64,000 nucleotides of DNA. It comes from DASQFQ01 sp963802905. Lineage in GTDB: Bacteria > Actinomycetota > Thermoleophilia > Solirubrobacterales > Solirubrobacteraceae. Positions within the stretch are counted from its first letter, which is position 1. Every line of letters begins with the position of its first letter. This document shows positions 25,401 to 36,400 of this stretch, in pieces. The translations under genes and the position numbers were made by a program. The stretch lies in contig CAWDKH010000023.1 of assembly GCA_963802905.1 (NCBI GenBank), positions 115,584 through 179,583 on the forward strand, given 5' to 3'. The notes beneath the pieces were generated by a model. The model did no database searches. It was not told where the DNA came from and was given only the letters and a program-made list of their open reading frames with translations.

Positions 25401-28400
25401 CCGTGCGCCGGGCCGTTGACGATCGACAGCGTCAGCGCGTCGCCGTCCGCGTCGGTGCAGGTCAGCGGCACCGACACCGCGGTGCCGATCTTGGTGCGCC
25501 GCGACACGTCCGAGCAGCTCGCGGGTCGCGTCACGGTGATCGAGACCGTGGCGGGCGTCGAGTTCGCCGTGCCGTCGTTGGCCTTGTACGTGAACGAGTC
25601 GGGACCGAAGTAGCCCGAGGTCGGCGTGTAGGTGACCGAGCCAGCCGAGATCGCGCCCAGCGTGCCATGGGCCGGGTCGGTGACCTTCGAGAGCGTCAGC
25701 GTGTCGCCATCCGGATCCGTGCAGGTGAGCGGGATCGAGACGGCGGTGCCGACCTTCGTCGTGCGCGCCACGTTCTGGCACGTCGGGGCGCGCGTGACGT
25801 TCAGCGTCACCGTCGCGGTCGCGCCGGTCACCGTTCCGTCGGTCGCGCGGTAGGTGAAGGAGTCGACGCCGTTGTAGCCGGCGTCGGGCGTGTAGATCGC
25901 CTGGTCGGTGCCCTGATCGATCGCGCCGAGCGTGCCGTGGGTCGGCCCGGCGACCTTCTCGAGCGTGATCGGGTCACCCTCGGGATCGCTGCAGATCAGC
26001 TGGATCGTGGTCGCCGTCCCGGGTGCGATCGAGCGCGAGAACGTCGAGCACACCGGTGCGCCGTTCGTCGACGGCGTGACGGTGATCGAGACGGTCTGCG
26101 TCGCCGAGTGGTCGGTGCCGTCGAAGGCGCGGAACGTGAACGAGTCCGAACCCTCGTAGTCGGCGTCGGCCGTGTAGGTGCGGCTGCCGCCGGGACCCGG
26201 GTCGCTGAGCGTGCCGTGCGTCGGCTGGGTGACGATGTCGTACGACAGCGTGTCGCCGTCGACGTCGCTGCAGGGCGGCGTCGTGAACAGGATCGACGTG
26301 CCCGCTTCGACCTCGTACTGGTACGGGCCGGCGAAGCAGGACGGCGCGGTGTTCGTGGTCGTGACGTTGATCGAGAGCGTCGTGATGCCCGACTGGCCGC
26401 CGTGGCCGTCGCTCGCGCGGAACGTGAACGAGTCGGCGCCGAGGTAGCCGGAGTCGGCCGTGTAACGCAGCACGCCATCGGTGTCGGTGAGCGTGCCGTG
26501 CGCCGGGTTGGTCTGCTTCGTGTAGGTCAGCGAGTCGAACTCCGCATCACTGCACACTGGGCTGATCGTCCGCTGCACACCGGGCTTGGCGTTCGTGCTC
26601 GACGCCTGGCACGTCGGCGCCGTGTTGGCGTCCGCGTCGATCGTGACGACCTGCGTCTGCGTCGCGCTGTCGCCCGAGCTCGGGCCGTGGGCATGCCAGG
26701 TGAACGTGGCGTCGCCCTCATCCGGGCCGGCGCTGAGGAACCGCGACTGCCCGCTGCCGGAGAGCGTGCCGTGCGCCGGCTGCGAGTCGATCACGTAGGT
26801 CAGCGGGTCACCGAACGCGTCGCTGCAGCTGAGGAAGAACGAGCGGAAGCTGTTCGTCCGCACCGTGGCCGGACTGCTCGGCGTGCACGTCGGCGCGCTC
26901 GGGGTCACGACCTGGACGTGGTACGTGGTCGGCGCAGACTCGCCGGTGTGCCCGTCGGAGGCCTTGTAGTTGAACTGGTCCGGGCCGGTATAGCCGGCGG
27001 TGGGCGTGTACACGAGCGTGCCGCCGGCGTCGCTCAGCGTGCCGTGGGCCGGCTCGGACAGCTTCGTGTAGCTGACCGCGTCGCCGTCATCGTCGAAGCA
27101 CGACGGGTTGAGCGTGCGCGGGTGGCCGGCCGGCACGTTCTCGGGGAAGCCCGAGTTCGTGAAGCAGGACGGCGCGGTGTTCGCGTCGGAGTCGACGTGC
27201 ACGACCTGGGTCACGGTGTTGCTCGTGCCGTTGGCGCTCGTCGCGCGATAGGAGAACGAGTCGTCGCCCTCCGTGCCGCCCGCCGTGTAGGTGCGGAACG
27301 AGCCCGTGCCCGTCAGCGTGCCCAGGTGGGCGGAGCGGTGATCTCGTAGCTCACCGGGTCGCCGAAGTTGTCGAAGCAGTTGAAGAACACCGACCGCGAC
27401 GCGCCGGGGCGCGCGTTGATGGCGACAGGCGCGCTGCAGGACGGCGGGGTCGGGGTGACGACGTTGACCGAGAACGTGCTCGTGGCCGTGCCGCCGTGCC
27501 CGTCGTTGGCGATGTAGCCGAACGAGTCGGGGCCGGTGTAGCCCGCCGCCGGTGTGTAGGTGATGACGCCGTTGGCCGCGGTCGCCGTGCCGTGCTGCGG
27601 GTCCGGCGTCGTGCGGCTGAAGGTCAGCGCGTCGCTGTCGCCGTCGGAGCACCAGAAGGAGAAGGGCACCTGCGTCGCGCGCCCGGCGCGCACCTCCTGC
27701 GGGAAGCCCGAGTTCGATTGGCAACTCGGATTGGCGTTGCTGTTGGGGTCGATCGTGAACGACTGCGTGTAATCCGCGCTGTCGCCGCCCGCGCTCGTCG
27801 CCCGGTAGGTGAAGCTGTCCGAGGTGCCCACGGCGGGCGCGGTGTAGGTGCGGAAGGCGTTCGTCGAGTCACCGGGAGGGCTCAGGGTCCCGGCGGGCGA
27901 GCGCACGATCTTGTAGGTGATCTGCCGGAAGTCCGGGTCCGTGCAGTTGAAGCTGATGCTCTTCGCCTGGCTCGGGCGCAACGTGATCGCCGCGTTGGGC
28001 GTGCAGGACGGCGCGAGGCTCGCGACGACGTTGAGGAAGTGCGTCGTGGTCGTCGATTCCACACCGCGGTCGTCGCGGGCGGCGAACGTGAAGTTGTCGG
28101 CGCCCGTGAAGCCGGCCGCGGAGGTGTAGCTGAGCGTCTGCGACGGCCCGGCGGTCACGCTGCCGTGTCCGGGATCGCTCTTGCGCACGTAGACCAACGG
28201 GTCGCCGTCCGGGTCGCTGCAGACGCCGGCGAAGTCGAGCGTGCTCGCCGTGGCGGTCACGACGCGCTTCGGGTTGAACGAGTTCGACGAGCAGATCGGC
28301 GCCCGGTTGAAGTTCGGGTCGATCGTGATCGTGACGGACTGCGGGTCGCTGTCGCCGACCGCGTTCGTGGCGCGCATCGTGAACGTGTCGGTCCCGCTCG

Positions 28401-30357
28401 CGCCCGCGTCCGCCGTGTAGTTGACGCGGGCGAACTGGTCGAAGCTGCCCAGCGTGCCCTTGGCGGCCGCGGTGTGCGAGTAGGTCTGCGGATCGCCCTG
28501 CGGGTTGGAGCAGGAGAGCTGCAGCTGGACGGTCTTGCCGGGCCGCACGGTCGCCGCGATCGGGCCCTGGAAGCACGCGGGCCGCTCGGGGGCGCGAACA
28601 TCGACCGGGAAATTGCCGGTATCGGAGCCGCCGTGGCCATCCGAGGCGGTGTACGGCACCTCGTCGAAGCCCACGTAGCCGGTGTCGCCGGTGTAGCTGA
28701 CCTGGCCGTTGCTCGTCGAGCTCGTGCCGTGGGCCGGGCCGGCCCCGGCCGTGTACGTCAGCTGGTCGCCGTCTGCGTCATCGCAGAACTGGAACAGCGT
28801 CGCCGGGCGGCCCGAATAGACGATCTGGCGGAAGCCGAAGCCGGCGTCGTCGCAGACCGGCGCATGGTTGATCGCCGCGCCGGTGGTGATCTGCTGCGTG
28901 ACGAACGGGCTCGAGCCCGTCGAGCCGGTGAGGCGCATCGTGAAGAAGTCCGCGCCCTCGGCCCCGGCGCCCGCGGTGTAGGTCCGGAAGTTGTTGAAGC
29001 TGGTGCCGGACGGATTCAGCGTGCCCTTGGTCGGCTGCGTGCCGATCTCGTACTGCAGCGGACCGACCTCGTCGTTCGGATACGTGCAGTCGATGCTCAT
29101 GAAGAAGCTCTTGCCGGAGCGGACCTGGACGGCCGACGGCGTGCTGCAGAGCGGCGTGTTCGCGACGTGGATGACCTGGTCGTAGGTGTCCGACAGCGTG
29201 CCGTCGGACGCGCGGATGCTGAACCCGTCCTCGCCGCTGAAGCCAGACGTGGGCGTGTAGTCGGCCTGGAACGACGAGACGACATCGAGGGTTCCGTGCG
29301 CCGGGCCGGAACCGGCGACCGGCGTGTAGGTCAGCTCCTGGTCCTGCGCGTCCTCGTCGGAGCAGAAGAAGAAGATCTGCGCGACGGTGTTGACCTTGGT
29401 GTGGAAGGTCCCGTTCTGCGAGCACGCCGGCGCATGGTTCGCGGTGATCGTCAGGTCGAAGCCGTAGCTCGGCGAGCTCACGATCCCGTCGCCGGCGCTG
29501 AAGGTGAAGGTGTCCGGGCCCGTGTACGTGCCGCCGGGCGTATACGTCGCCTCGGAGTAGCCAGAGCTCGGGTTGTAGGTGAAGGAGCCGAGCGTGCCGT
29601 GCGCGGGCGTCGAGTGGCCGATCGTGACCGGGTCGCCGTCGATGTCGTAGCAGTAGACGCGCAGCGTGATCGGCTTGCCCGTGCGGAGGGTCTGCTGATT
29701 GCTCCCGGTGATGCACTCAGGGACGGCGTTGCTGACCGTGACGGATGCCGTCGCGGTGCTGCCGTCCTCGACGGCGTCGCTCGCGTAGAACGTGAAGCTG
29801 TCGGCGCCCGCGAAGTTTGCGTTCGACTGGTAGACGAGGGTGTTGAACGAGACGTCGCTCGTGCCGTGCGACGCGGGGTTGGCGTGGACCGTGAAGCCGT
29901 CGCCGTCGGGGTCGGAGCAGTCGGGGAATGCACCGGTCTGCTGCCCGTGGGGCGCGTCGAAGCTGATGTCGTGGCACACCGGCGCCTGGTTGACGACCTC
30001 GATCGAGAAGTCGACGTCGGTGCTGCCGCCTTCGTTGTCGGCGACGACGACGGTGAAGTCGTCTTGGCCCTTGGCGTCGGGGTTGGAGAAGTAGTAGACG
30101 CCGCCGCCCCCGTCGAACTGCACCGAACCGCGCTGCGCGTCGTTGGCGGGGTCGACGCTGTAGGTCAGCCCGGTGCCGCTGGGGTCATCGCAGGTCAGCG
30201 ACGCGAACTGGCTGACGCCGGAGTGGACGTTGTCCATCGCCACGTTCGCGGGGCATCCGGGAGCTGCGCTGGCGAGCGCCGGGAACGCCATGACCACGAC
30301 GGTCAGCAGCAGCGACACGCCCAGCGTCGATGCTCGTCTCTCCGTGACGCGCCGCAT
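22437..30357 (-). CDS. Giant secreted cadherin/Ig-like repeat protein 1 (26 repeats; two frameshifts)
   Basis: About 2,640 residues if two single-base losses are restored, near 27330 (a C in a C run) and near 24855 (a G in a GGC run). A signal peptide covers about residues 1-31 (starts MRRVTERRAS). Then come 26 repeats of about 88 residues of the tandem-95/Big_9 type: Cys, 18 residues, Cys-TDPDGD, HGTLGAI, VTYTP.AGY.G.DSFTY.A.DG, then TVSITV. Repeats 1-16 each differ; 17-26 are near-identical. After them come a PKD-like domain (FTVDGSVVQTGTSRTLSRRF), a Gly/Asn linker and a Lys-rich cap (ITAAKQKLKAVLSKGLVLRA onward, ending KKVTLKR). There is no sortase motif or membrane anchor, so it is released or held by the basic cap. 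An adhesion or matrix role is inferred. Confidence 0.8.
23130..25795 (-). repeat. Homogenised array, repeats 17-26 of giant protein 1
   Basis: Ten copies of an about 264-270 bp unit, far more alike than the 16 repeats before them. Each encodes one cadherin-like domain with a C-x18-C pair and a D.DGD motif. The borders are approximate. Confidence 0.8.
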
Positions 30358-30381
30358 GTGAGTCCCCCACTCCGAATCCGT

Positions 30382-30397
30382 GTCCCAGCCGTGGGAC
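30382..30397. other. Hairpin in the leader of giant gene 1
   Basis: GTCCCA-GCCG-TGGGAC, a perfect 6-bp stem with a 4-nt loop, lies 25-40 nt before the ATG of giant gene 1 and downstream of its likely promoter, so it would be in the mRNA leader. It could affect translation or mRNA stability. Confidence 0.35.
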
Positions 30398-30408
30398 GAG
30401 TGATTCTG

Positions 30409-30438
30409 ACCCTATGCGGAGGGAATCGGCGCCGTCAA
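30409..30438 (-). promoter_or_regulatory. Sigma70-like promoter of giant gene 1
   Basis: On the minus strand, TTGACG (30438-30433) and TAGGGT (30414-30409) are 18 bp apart, a good vegetative-type match, inside the 132-bp gap between giant genes 2 and 1. Transcription would start about 45 nt before the ATG at 30357. This gives gene 1 its own promoter. Confidence 0.45.
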
Positions 30439-30489
30439 CCTACTTTCTGGATTCTGGTCATAGGTCGAGGGAGAGCCTCATTGGTGGGT

Positions 30490-33400
30490 CTATCTGAGCG
30501 TCACAGCCCTGACAATTATTGGGGAGGCGTTGCCCGCCGAGTCGGTCGCGACCGCGCGGACGCTCAGCTTCACCGACTTCGCCTTCTTGAGCCGCTTCTT
30601 GGCCTTGCCGGTGAGCTTGATCTTGAGCTTGGCGCTGCCGGCGAGCGAGCGCGTGAGCGTGCCGATCACCGTTGGCTTCTTGCCGAGCTTGAGCTTCTTC
30701 GCCGTCTTCTTGTCGATCACGAGCCGAAGCTTGAGCGCGCACGGCTCGCTGCAGGAGGCGGTGACGGCCAGGCCCCTGGCGAGCACGGCCTTGAGCTTCT
30801 GCTTGGCCGCCTTGAGCGTGACCACGGGCGCAGCGGTGTCAGGGCCGGGGCCGCCGCCGCTCGGGGCGCCGCCGGCCGGCGGGCCGCTCGGGGCGCCGCC
30901 ACCGGCGGGGGGAGCGGGCTTGGCGGTGATCGTCACGGTCTTGCTCGCCGTGGCCGTGTGGCCGTCGTCGTCCGTCGCGCGCACCACGACGGTGTGACTG
31001 CCGGGTGCGTCGAAACGGCGCGAGAGCGTCCGCGCCGAGCCGGTCTGCACGGCCGTGCCGTCGACGGTGAAGCGGTACTCCTCGATCGTGCCGTCCGCAT
31101 CGCTGCCGTCGGCGGTGAAGAGGAGCGTGCTGCCCTGGACCGCGCGCGCCCGGTCCACGGCCAGCGACACCGCGGGCGGGGCCTCGACCGCCAGCGTCAC
31201 CGTCGCGGCGCTCGCCTGCAGGTCGCCGTCGGAGGCGCGGTAGGTGAAGGAGTCGGCGCCGACGTAGCCCGCGTCCGGCGTGTAGGTGACCGTGCCGCCG
31301 CCTACGGCGCCGAGTGAGCCGTGGTCGGGCTCACCGACCGTCTCGAGGTCCAGCGAATCACCGTCGGGGTCCGTGCAGTCGAGCGCGACCTCGACCGGCG
31401 TGCCGGTCTCGGTGCTCGCCATCACCGGGTCGCAGGTCGGCGCCTGGTTCGGCGGCGGGATGACCGTCAGCGAGACCGTGGCGGGCGCCGATTCGGCGGT
31501 GCCGTCGGAAGCGCGGTAGGTGAAGGCGTCCGGCCCGGAGTAGCCGTCGTCGGGCGTGTAGGTGACGTGGCCGTCAGTGATCGACCCGAGCGAGCCGTGG
31601 CTCGGCTCGTCGACCGTGGACAGCGTCATCTCGTCGTCGTCCGGATCCGCGCAGGAGAGGTCGAGCTCGACGGGCTCGCCCGCAGGCGTATCCTCGGTGA
31701 CGGCGTCACAGACAGGCGGCCGCGTGATCGTGATCGAGACGGTGGCCGTCGCGGACTCGCCGTCCCCGTCGTCGGCCGTGTAGGTGAAGGAGTCATCGCC
31801 GTACTCGCCCGCGTCCGGCGTGTAGGTCACCGCGCTGGCGGAGAACGCGCCGAGCGTGCCCTTCTCGGGATCGGTCGCCTTGGCGAGCGTCAGGGTGTCG
31901 CCGTCCGCGTCGGTGCAGGAGAGCGGCACGGAGACCGGCTCGCCGACCGCCGTCTTCGCGTCAGCGTCCTCGCAGCTCGGGGCGCGCGTGATGACGATCG
32001 TCGCGGTGGCGGGCGCGGAGTCGTCCTCGCCGTCGTTGGCCGTGAACGTGAACGTGTCGGTGCCGTGCTCGCCCGCGTCCGGCGTGTAGGTCACGGATTC
32101 GCCGGAGATCGCGCCCAGCGAGCCCTTGGCCGGGGCGTCGGCGATCGAGCGGGTCAGGGTGTCGCCGTCGGGGTCGACGCACGCCAGCGGCACCGCGACG
32201 GGGGTCTCGACGCGCGTGCGGCTCGAGACGTCGGCGCAGCGCGGCGGGCCGGTGAGCGTGATCGTCGCCGTGGCCGCCGGGGAGTCCGCCGTGCCGTCGG
32301 CGGCGGTGAAGGTGAACGTGTCCTCGCCCAGGGCGTCCGCGTCCGGCGTGTAGGTGACGGATTCGCCGGAGATCGCGCCCAGGCTGCCCTGCGACGGGCC
32401 GTCGGCGATCTCGAGCTCCAGCGGGTCGCCGTCCTGGTCGGTGCAGGTCAGCGGCACCGACACGCTCGAGCCCACGCGGACCGTCTCCTCGACGTCCTCA
32501 CAGACCGGCGGGCGCGAGATCGTGACGTTCACGGTCGCCGGCTCGGACGCGGCGGTGCCATCGGAGGCGCCGTAGGTGAAGGAGTCGGGGCCGAAGTCGC
32601 CGGGGTTGGGCGTGTAGACGACGGTGCTGCCCGTGACCGCGCCGAGCGTGCCCTTTGCGGGGTCGCTGCGCTTGGTGAGGGTCAGGGTGTCGTCGTCCGG
32701 ATCCGTGCACTCGAGCGGCACCTGCACCGCCGTGCCGACCGCGGTGCGGACCGATACGTCCTCGCAATCCGGCGGGCGCGTGATCGTCAGGTGCGCGGTG
32801 GCGGGCGCCGAGTCGGCGGTGCCGTCGTTGGCGCCGTACGTGAAGGAGTCGGCGCCGAACTTGCCCGCGTCCGGCGTGTAAGTCACCGCGTCACCCGCGA
32901 TCGCGCCCAGTGAGCCCTTCGAGGGGCCGTCGACGATCGACAGCGTCATCGGGTCGCCATCGGGATCCGTGCAGGTCAGCGGGACCGAGACCGGCGTGCC
33001 GACCTCGGTGATGCGCGAGACGTCGGCGCAGTGCGGGGCGCCGGTCAGCGTGAGCGTGACAGTGGCCGGGGCGGACTCAGCCGTGCCGTCGCTGGCCGTG
33101 AACGTGAAGCTGTCCTCGCCCGCGGCGTCCGCGTCCGGGGTGTAGGTCACGGAATCGTCGGAGATCGCGCCCAGGCTGCCCTGCGACGGACCGTCGACGA
33201 TCTCGAGCTCGAGTGCGTCGCCGTCCGGGTCGGTGCAGGTCAGCGGCACCGAGACGCTCGAGCCGACCAGCGCGGTGTCTCCGACGTCCTCGCAGGTCGG
33301 CGGCCGCGTGATCGTCACGTCGACCGTCGCCGGCTCGGAATCGGAGGTGCCGTCGGTGGCGCGGTAAGTGAACGAGTCCGTGCCGAACTCGCCGGCGTCA

Positions 33401-36400
33401 GGCGTGTAGGTGACCTCGCCGTCCTCGATCGCACCCAGCGAGCCGTTCGACGGGCCGTCGACGATCGAGAGCTCGAGCGCGTCCTCGTCGAGATCCGTGC
33501 ACTCGAGCGGAACCTGTACCGCGGTGCCGAGCTCGGTGCGCGCCGACGCGTCCTCACAGCTCGGCGGCCGCGAGATCGTGATCGACACTGTCGCGGGCGC
33601 CGAGTGGGCCGTGCCGTCGCTGGCGCGGTAGGTGAAGGAGTCGTCGCCGAACTCGCCGGCGTCCGGCGTGTAGGTGACATCGTCGCCGGAGATCGCGCCG
33701 AGCGAGCCCTTCGACGGACCGTCGAGGATCGACAGCGTCAGCGCGTCCCCGTCGGGATCCGTGCAGACGAGCGGCACCGACACCGGCTCGCCGACCGCCG
33801 TCGTCCGCGACACGTCGTCACAGCTCGGCGCCCGGGTGATCGTGACGCTCGCCGTCGCGGGCGCGGAGTCAGCGGTGCCGTCAGACGCGCGGTAGGTGAA
33901 CGTGTCGAGCCCGAACTCGCCCGCGTCCGGCGTATAGGTGACCGAATGGCCGGAGATCGCCCCCAGGGAGCCCTTCGCCGGGCCATCCACGATCGACAGC
34001 GTCAGCGCGTCCCCGTCCAGGTCGGTACACGTCAGCGGCACCGAGAGCGGTTCATCCACCGCGGTCGTCCGCGACACGTGCATCGCAGCTCGGCGGCCGC
34101 GTGATCGTGATCGACGCCGTGGCCGGGGCCGCGGCGGTGGTGCCGTCGGTGGCGCGGTAGGTGAACGAGTCGGCGCCGAACTCGCCCGCATTCGGCGTGT
34201 AGGTCACCGCGTCGCCGGCGATCGAGCCGAGGGCACCCTTCGACGGCCCGGCGACGATCGACAGCGTCAGCGGGTCCCCGTCCGGATCGGTGCAGGCCAG
34301 TGGCACCGACACCGGCTCGCCAACCGCGGTGGTGCGGGACACGGCGGCACAGCTCGGCGCGCGGGTGATCGTGATCGACACCGTGGCCGGCAGCGAATCG
34401 AGGGTCCCGTCGCTCGCCCGGTAGCGGAACGAATCGGCGCCGAACTTGCCGGCGTCGGGCGTGTACGTCACCGAACCGCCTGAGATCGCGCCCAGCGAGC
34501 CCTTCGACGGCCCATCCACGATCGACAGCGTCAGCGCCTCGCCGTCCGGATCGCTGCAGGTCAGCGGCACCGACACCGGGCTGCCGATCGCGGTGGTGCG
34601 CGAAACGTCGTTGCAGCTCGGCGGGCGCGTGATGGTGATCGAGACGGTCGCCGGGGCCGACTGCGCCGTCCCGTCCGACGCCCGGTATGTGAAGGAGTCG
34701 GCGCCGGACTGGCCCGCGTCCGGCGTGTAGGTCACCGCGCCGCCGCTCATCCCGTCCAGCGAGCCCTTCGACGGTCCAGCCACGATCGAAGCGTCAGCGC
34801 GTCTCCGTCGGGATCGGTGCAGGTCAGCGGCACGGACACCGCCGTGTCGACCCGGGTGGTGCGCGCGACGTCCTGGCACGCCGGGGCGCCCGTGACGACG
34901 ATCGAGACGGTCGCGGCCGGCCCGGCCAGCGTGCCGTCGGTGGCGCGGTAGGTGAAGGCGTCGGTGCCCGTGTAGCTGGGATCGGGCGTGTAGACGACCT
35001 GGTCGGTGCCCTGGTCGACCGCGCCGAGCGTGCCGTGCGCGGGCCCGGCCACCGTCTCGAGCGTCACCGGGTCGCCGTCGGGGTCCGTGCAAGCGAGCTG
35101 GATCGTCGCCGGCGCGTCGGGGGCCAGCCTGCGGCTGACGTCGGAGCACGTTGGCGGATCGTTGGGCGGCGGCGTCACGGTGATGGTCACCGTTTGCAGG
35201 CTCGACTCGTCAACGCCGTCGGAGGCGCGGAACGTGAGCGAGTCGTCGCCCGCGAAGCCGGGGTCGGGCGTGTAGGTCCGCCCGCCACCGGCGCCGGGGT
35301 CGCCGAGCGTGCCGTGCGCCGGCGGGGTGACGATCTCGTAGGTCAGCGTCTCGCCGTCGGCGTCGGTGCAGGACGGGTCGGGCAACGTGAGCACGGCGCC
35401 GGACTCGACCACGTATGCAAACGGGCCGCCGGTGCAAGCCGGCGGGTGGTTGGTGTGCGAGACGTTGAGCGTGACCGTGCCGATCCCCGATTGGCCGCCG
35501 TGGCCGTCGGAGGCGCGGTAGGTGAAGGAGTCGGTCCCGTCATAGAGCGGCGTGGCCGTGTAGCGCAGGACCCCGCCGCTGTCGGTCAGCGTGCCGTGGG
35601 CGGGCTCGCTCTGCTTCGCGAAGCTGAGGGCGTCGCCGTCGTCGTCGGTGCAGCCCGGCGCGACGACCTGCTCTACGCCGGCCTCCGCCGCGACCGAGAT
35701 CGAGGCCGGGCAGGCCGGCGCGACGTTCACGCCGGCGTCGATCGCGATCGCCTGCGTCTGGATCGCGCTGTCGCCCGCCGCGTCACTGTGCGCATGCCAG
35801 GTGAAGCTCGCATCGCCCTGCTGGCCGCCGGCAGTGAAGAGCCGCGACGCGCCCGAGCCGGTGAGCGAGCCGCGCGCGGGCGGCGAATCGATCACGTAGG
35901 TGAGCGGGCCACCGGTCCCGTCATCGCAGTCGAAGACCACTGAGCGCGACGTGTTCGGGCGTAGCGCGATCGCGTCGCTGGGCGTGCAGGTCGGCGGGGC
36001 CGGCGCCACGACGTTGACGTGGTGCGTGGCCGTCCCGGACTGGCCGCCGTGGCCGTCGGTCGCCTTGAAGTCGAACTGATCGGGCCCGGAGTAGCCGACG
36101 GCCGGGGTGTAGACGAGCGTCCCGCCGGCGTCGGTGAGCGTGCCGTGGGCGGGCTCGGAGAGCTTCGCGTAGCCGAGGTCGTCGCCGTCGTCGTCCTCGC
36201 AGCCGGGCACGAGCGTCGACGTCTCCCCTCCGGGCACGGCCTCGGGGAAGCCCGCGTTGCCGGCGCAGGACGGGGCGACGTTGACGGTGGCGCTGAGGTG
36301 GAGGACCTGGGTGACGATGTTCGCCGTGCCGCTGGCGTTCGTCGCGCGGTAGGAGAACGTGTCGTTGCCCTGCGCGCCACCCGCCGTGTAGGTGCGGAGC

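Noticed and set aside
27496..31317. Plus-strand open frame of over 1,200 codons opposite the giant genes
   Set aside because: It is rich in Arg, Asp, Val and Ala with no domain, and mirrors the repeat period of the minus-strand genes. High GC keeps antisense frames open. The minus strand has signal peptides and clear domains.
23130..34890. Possible CRISPR or mobile repeat array
   Set aside because: The repeat is about 264 bp, in frame and codes for cadherin-like domains; there are no spacers or short direct repeats.
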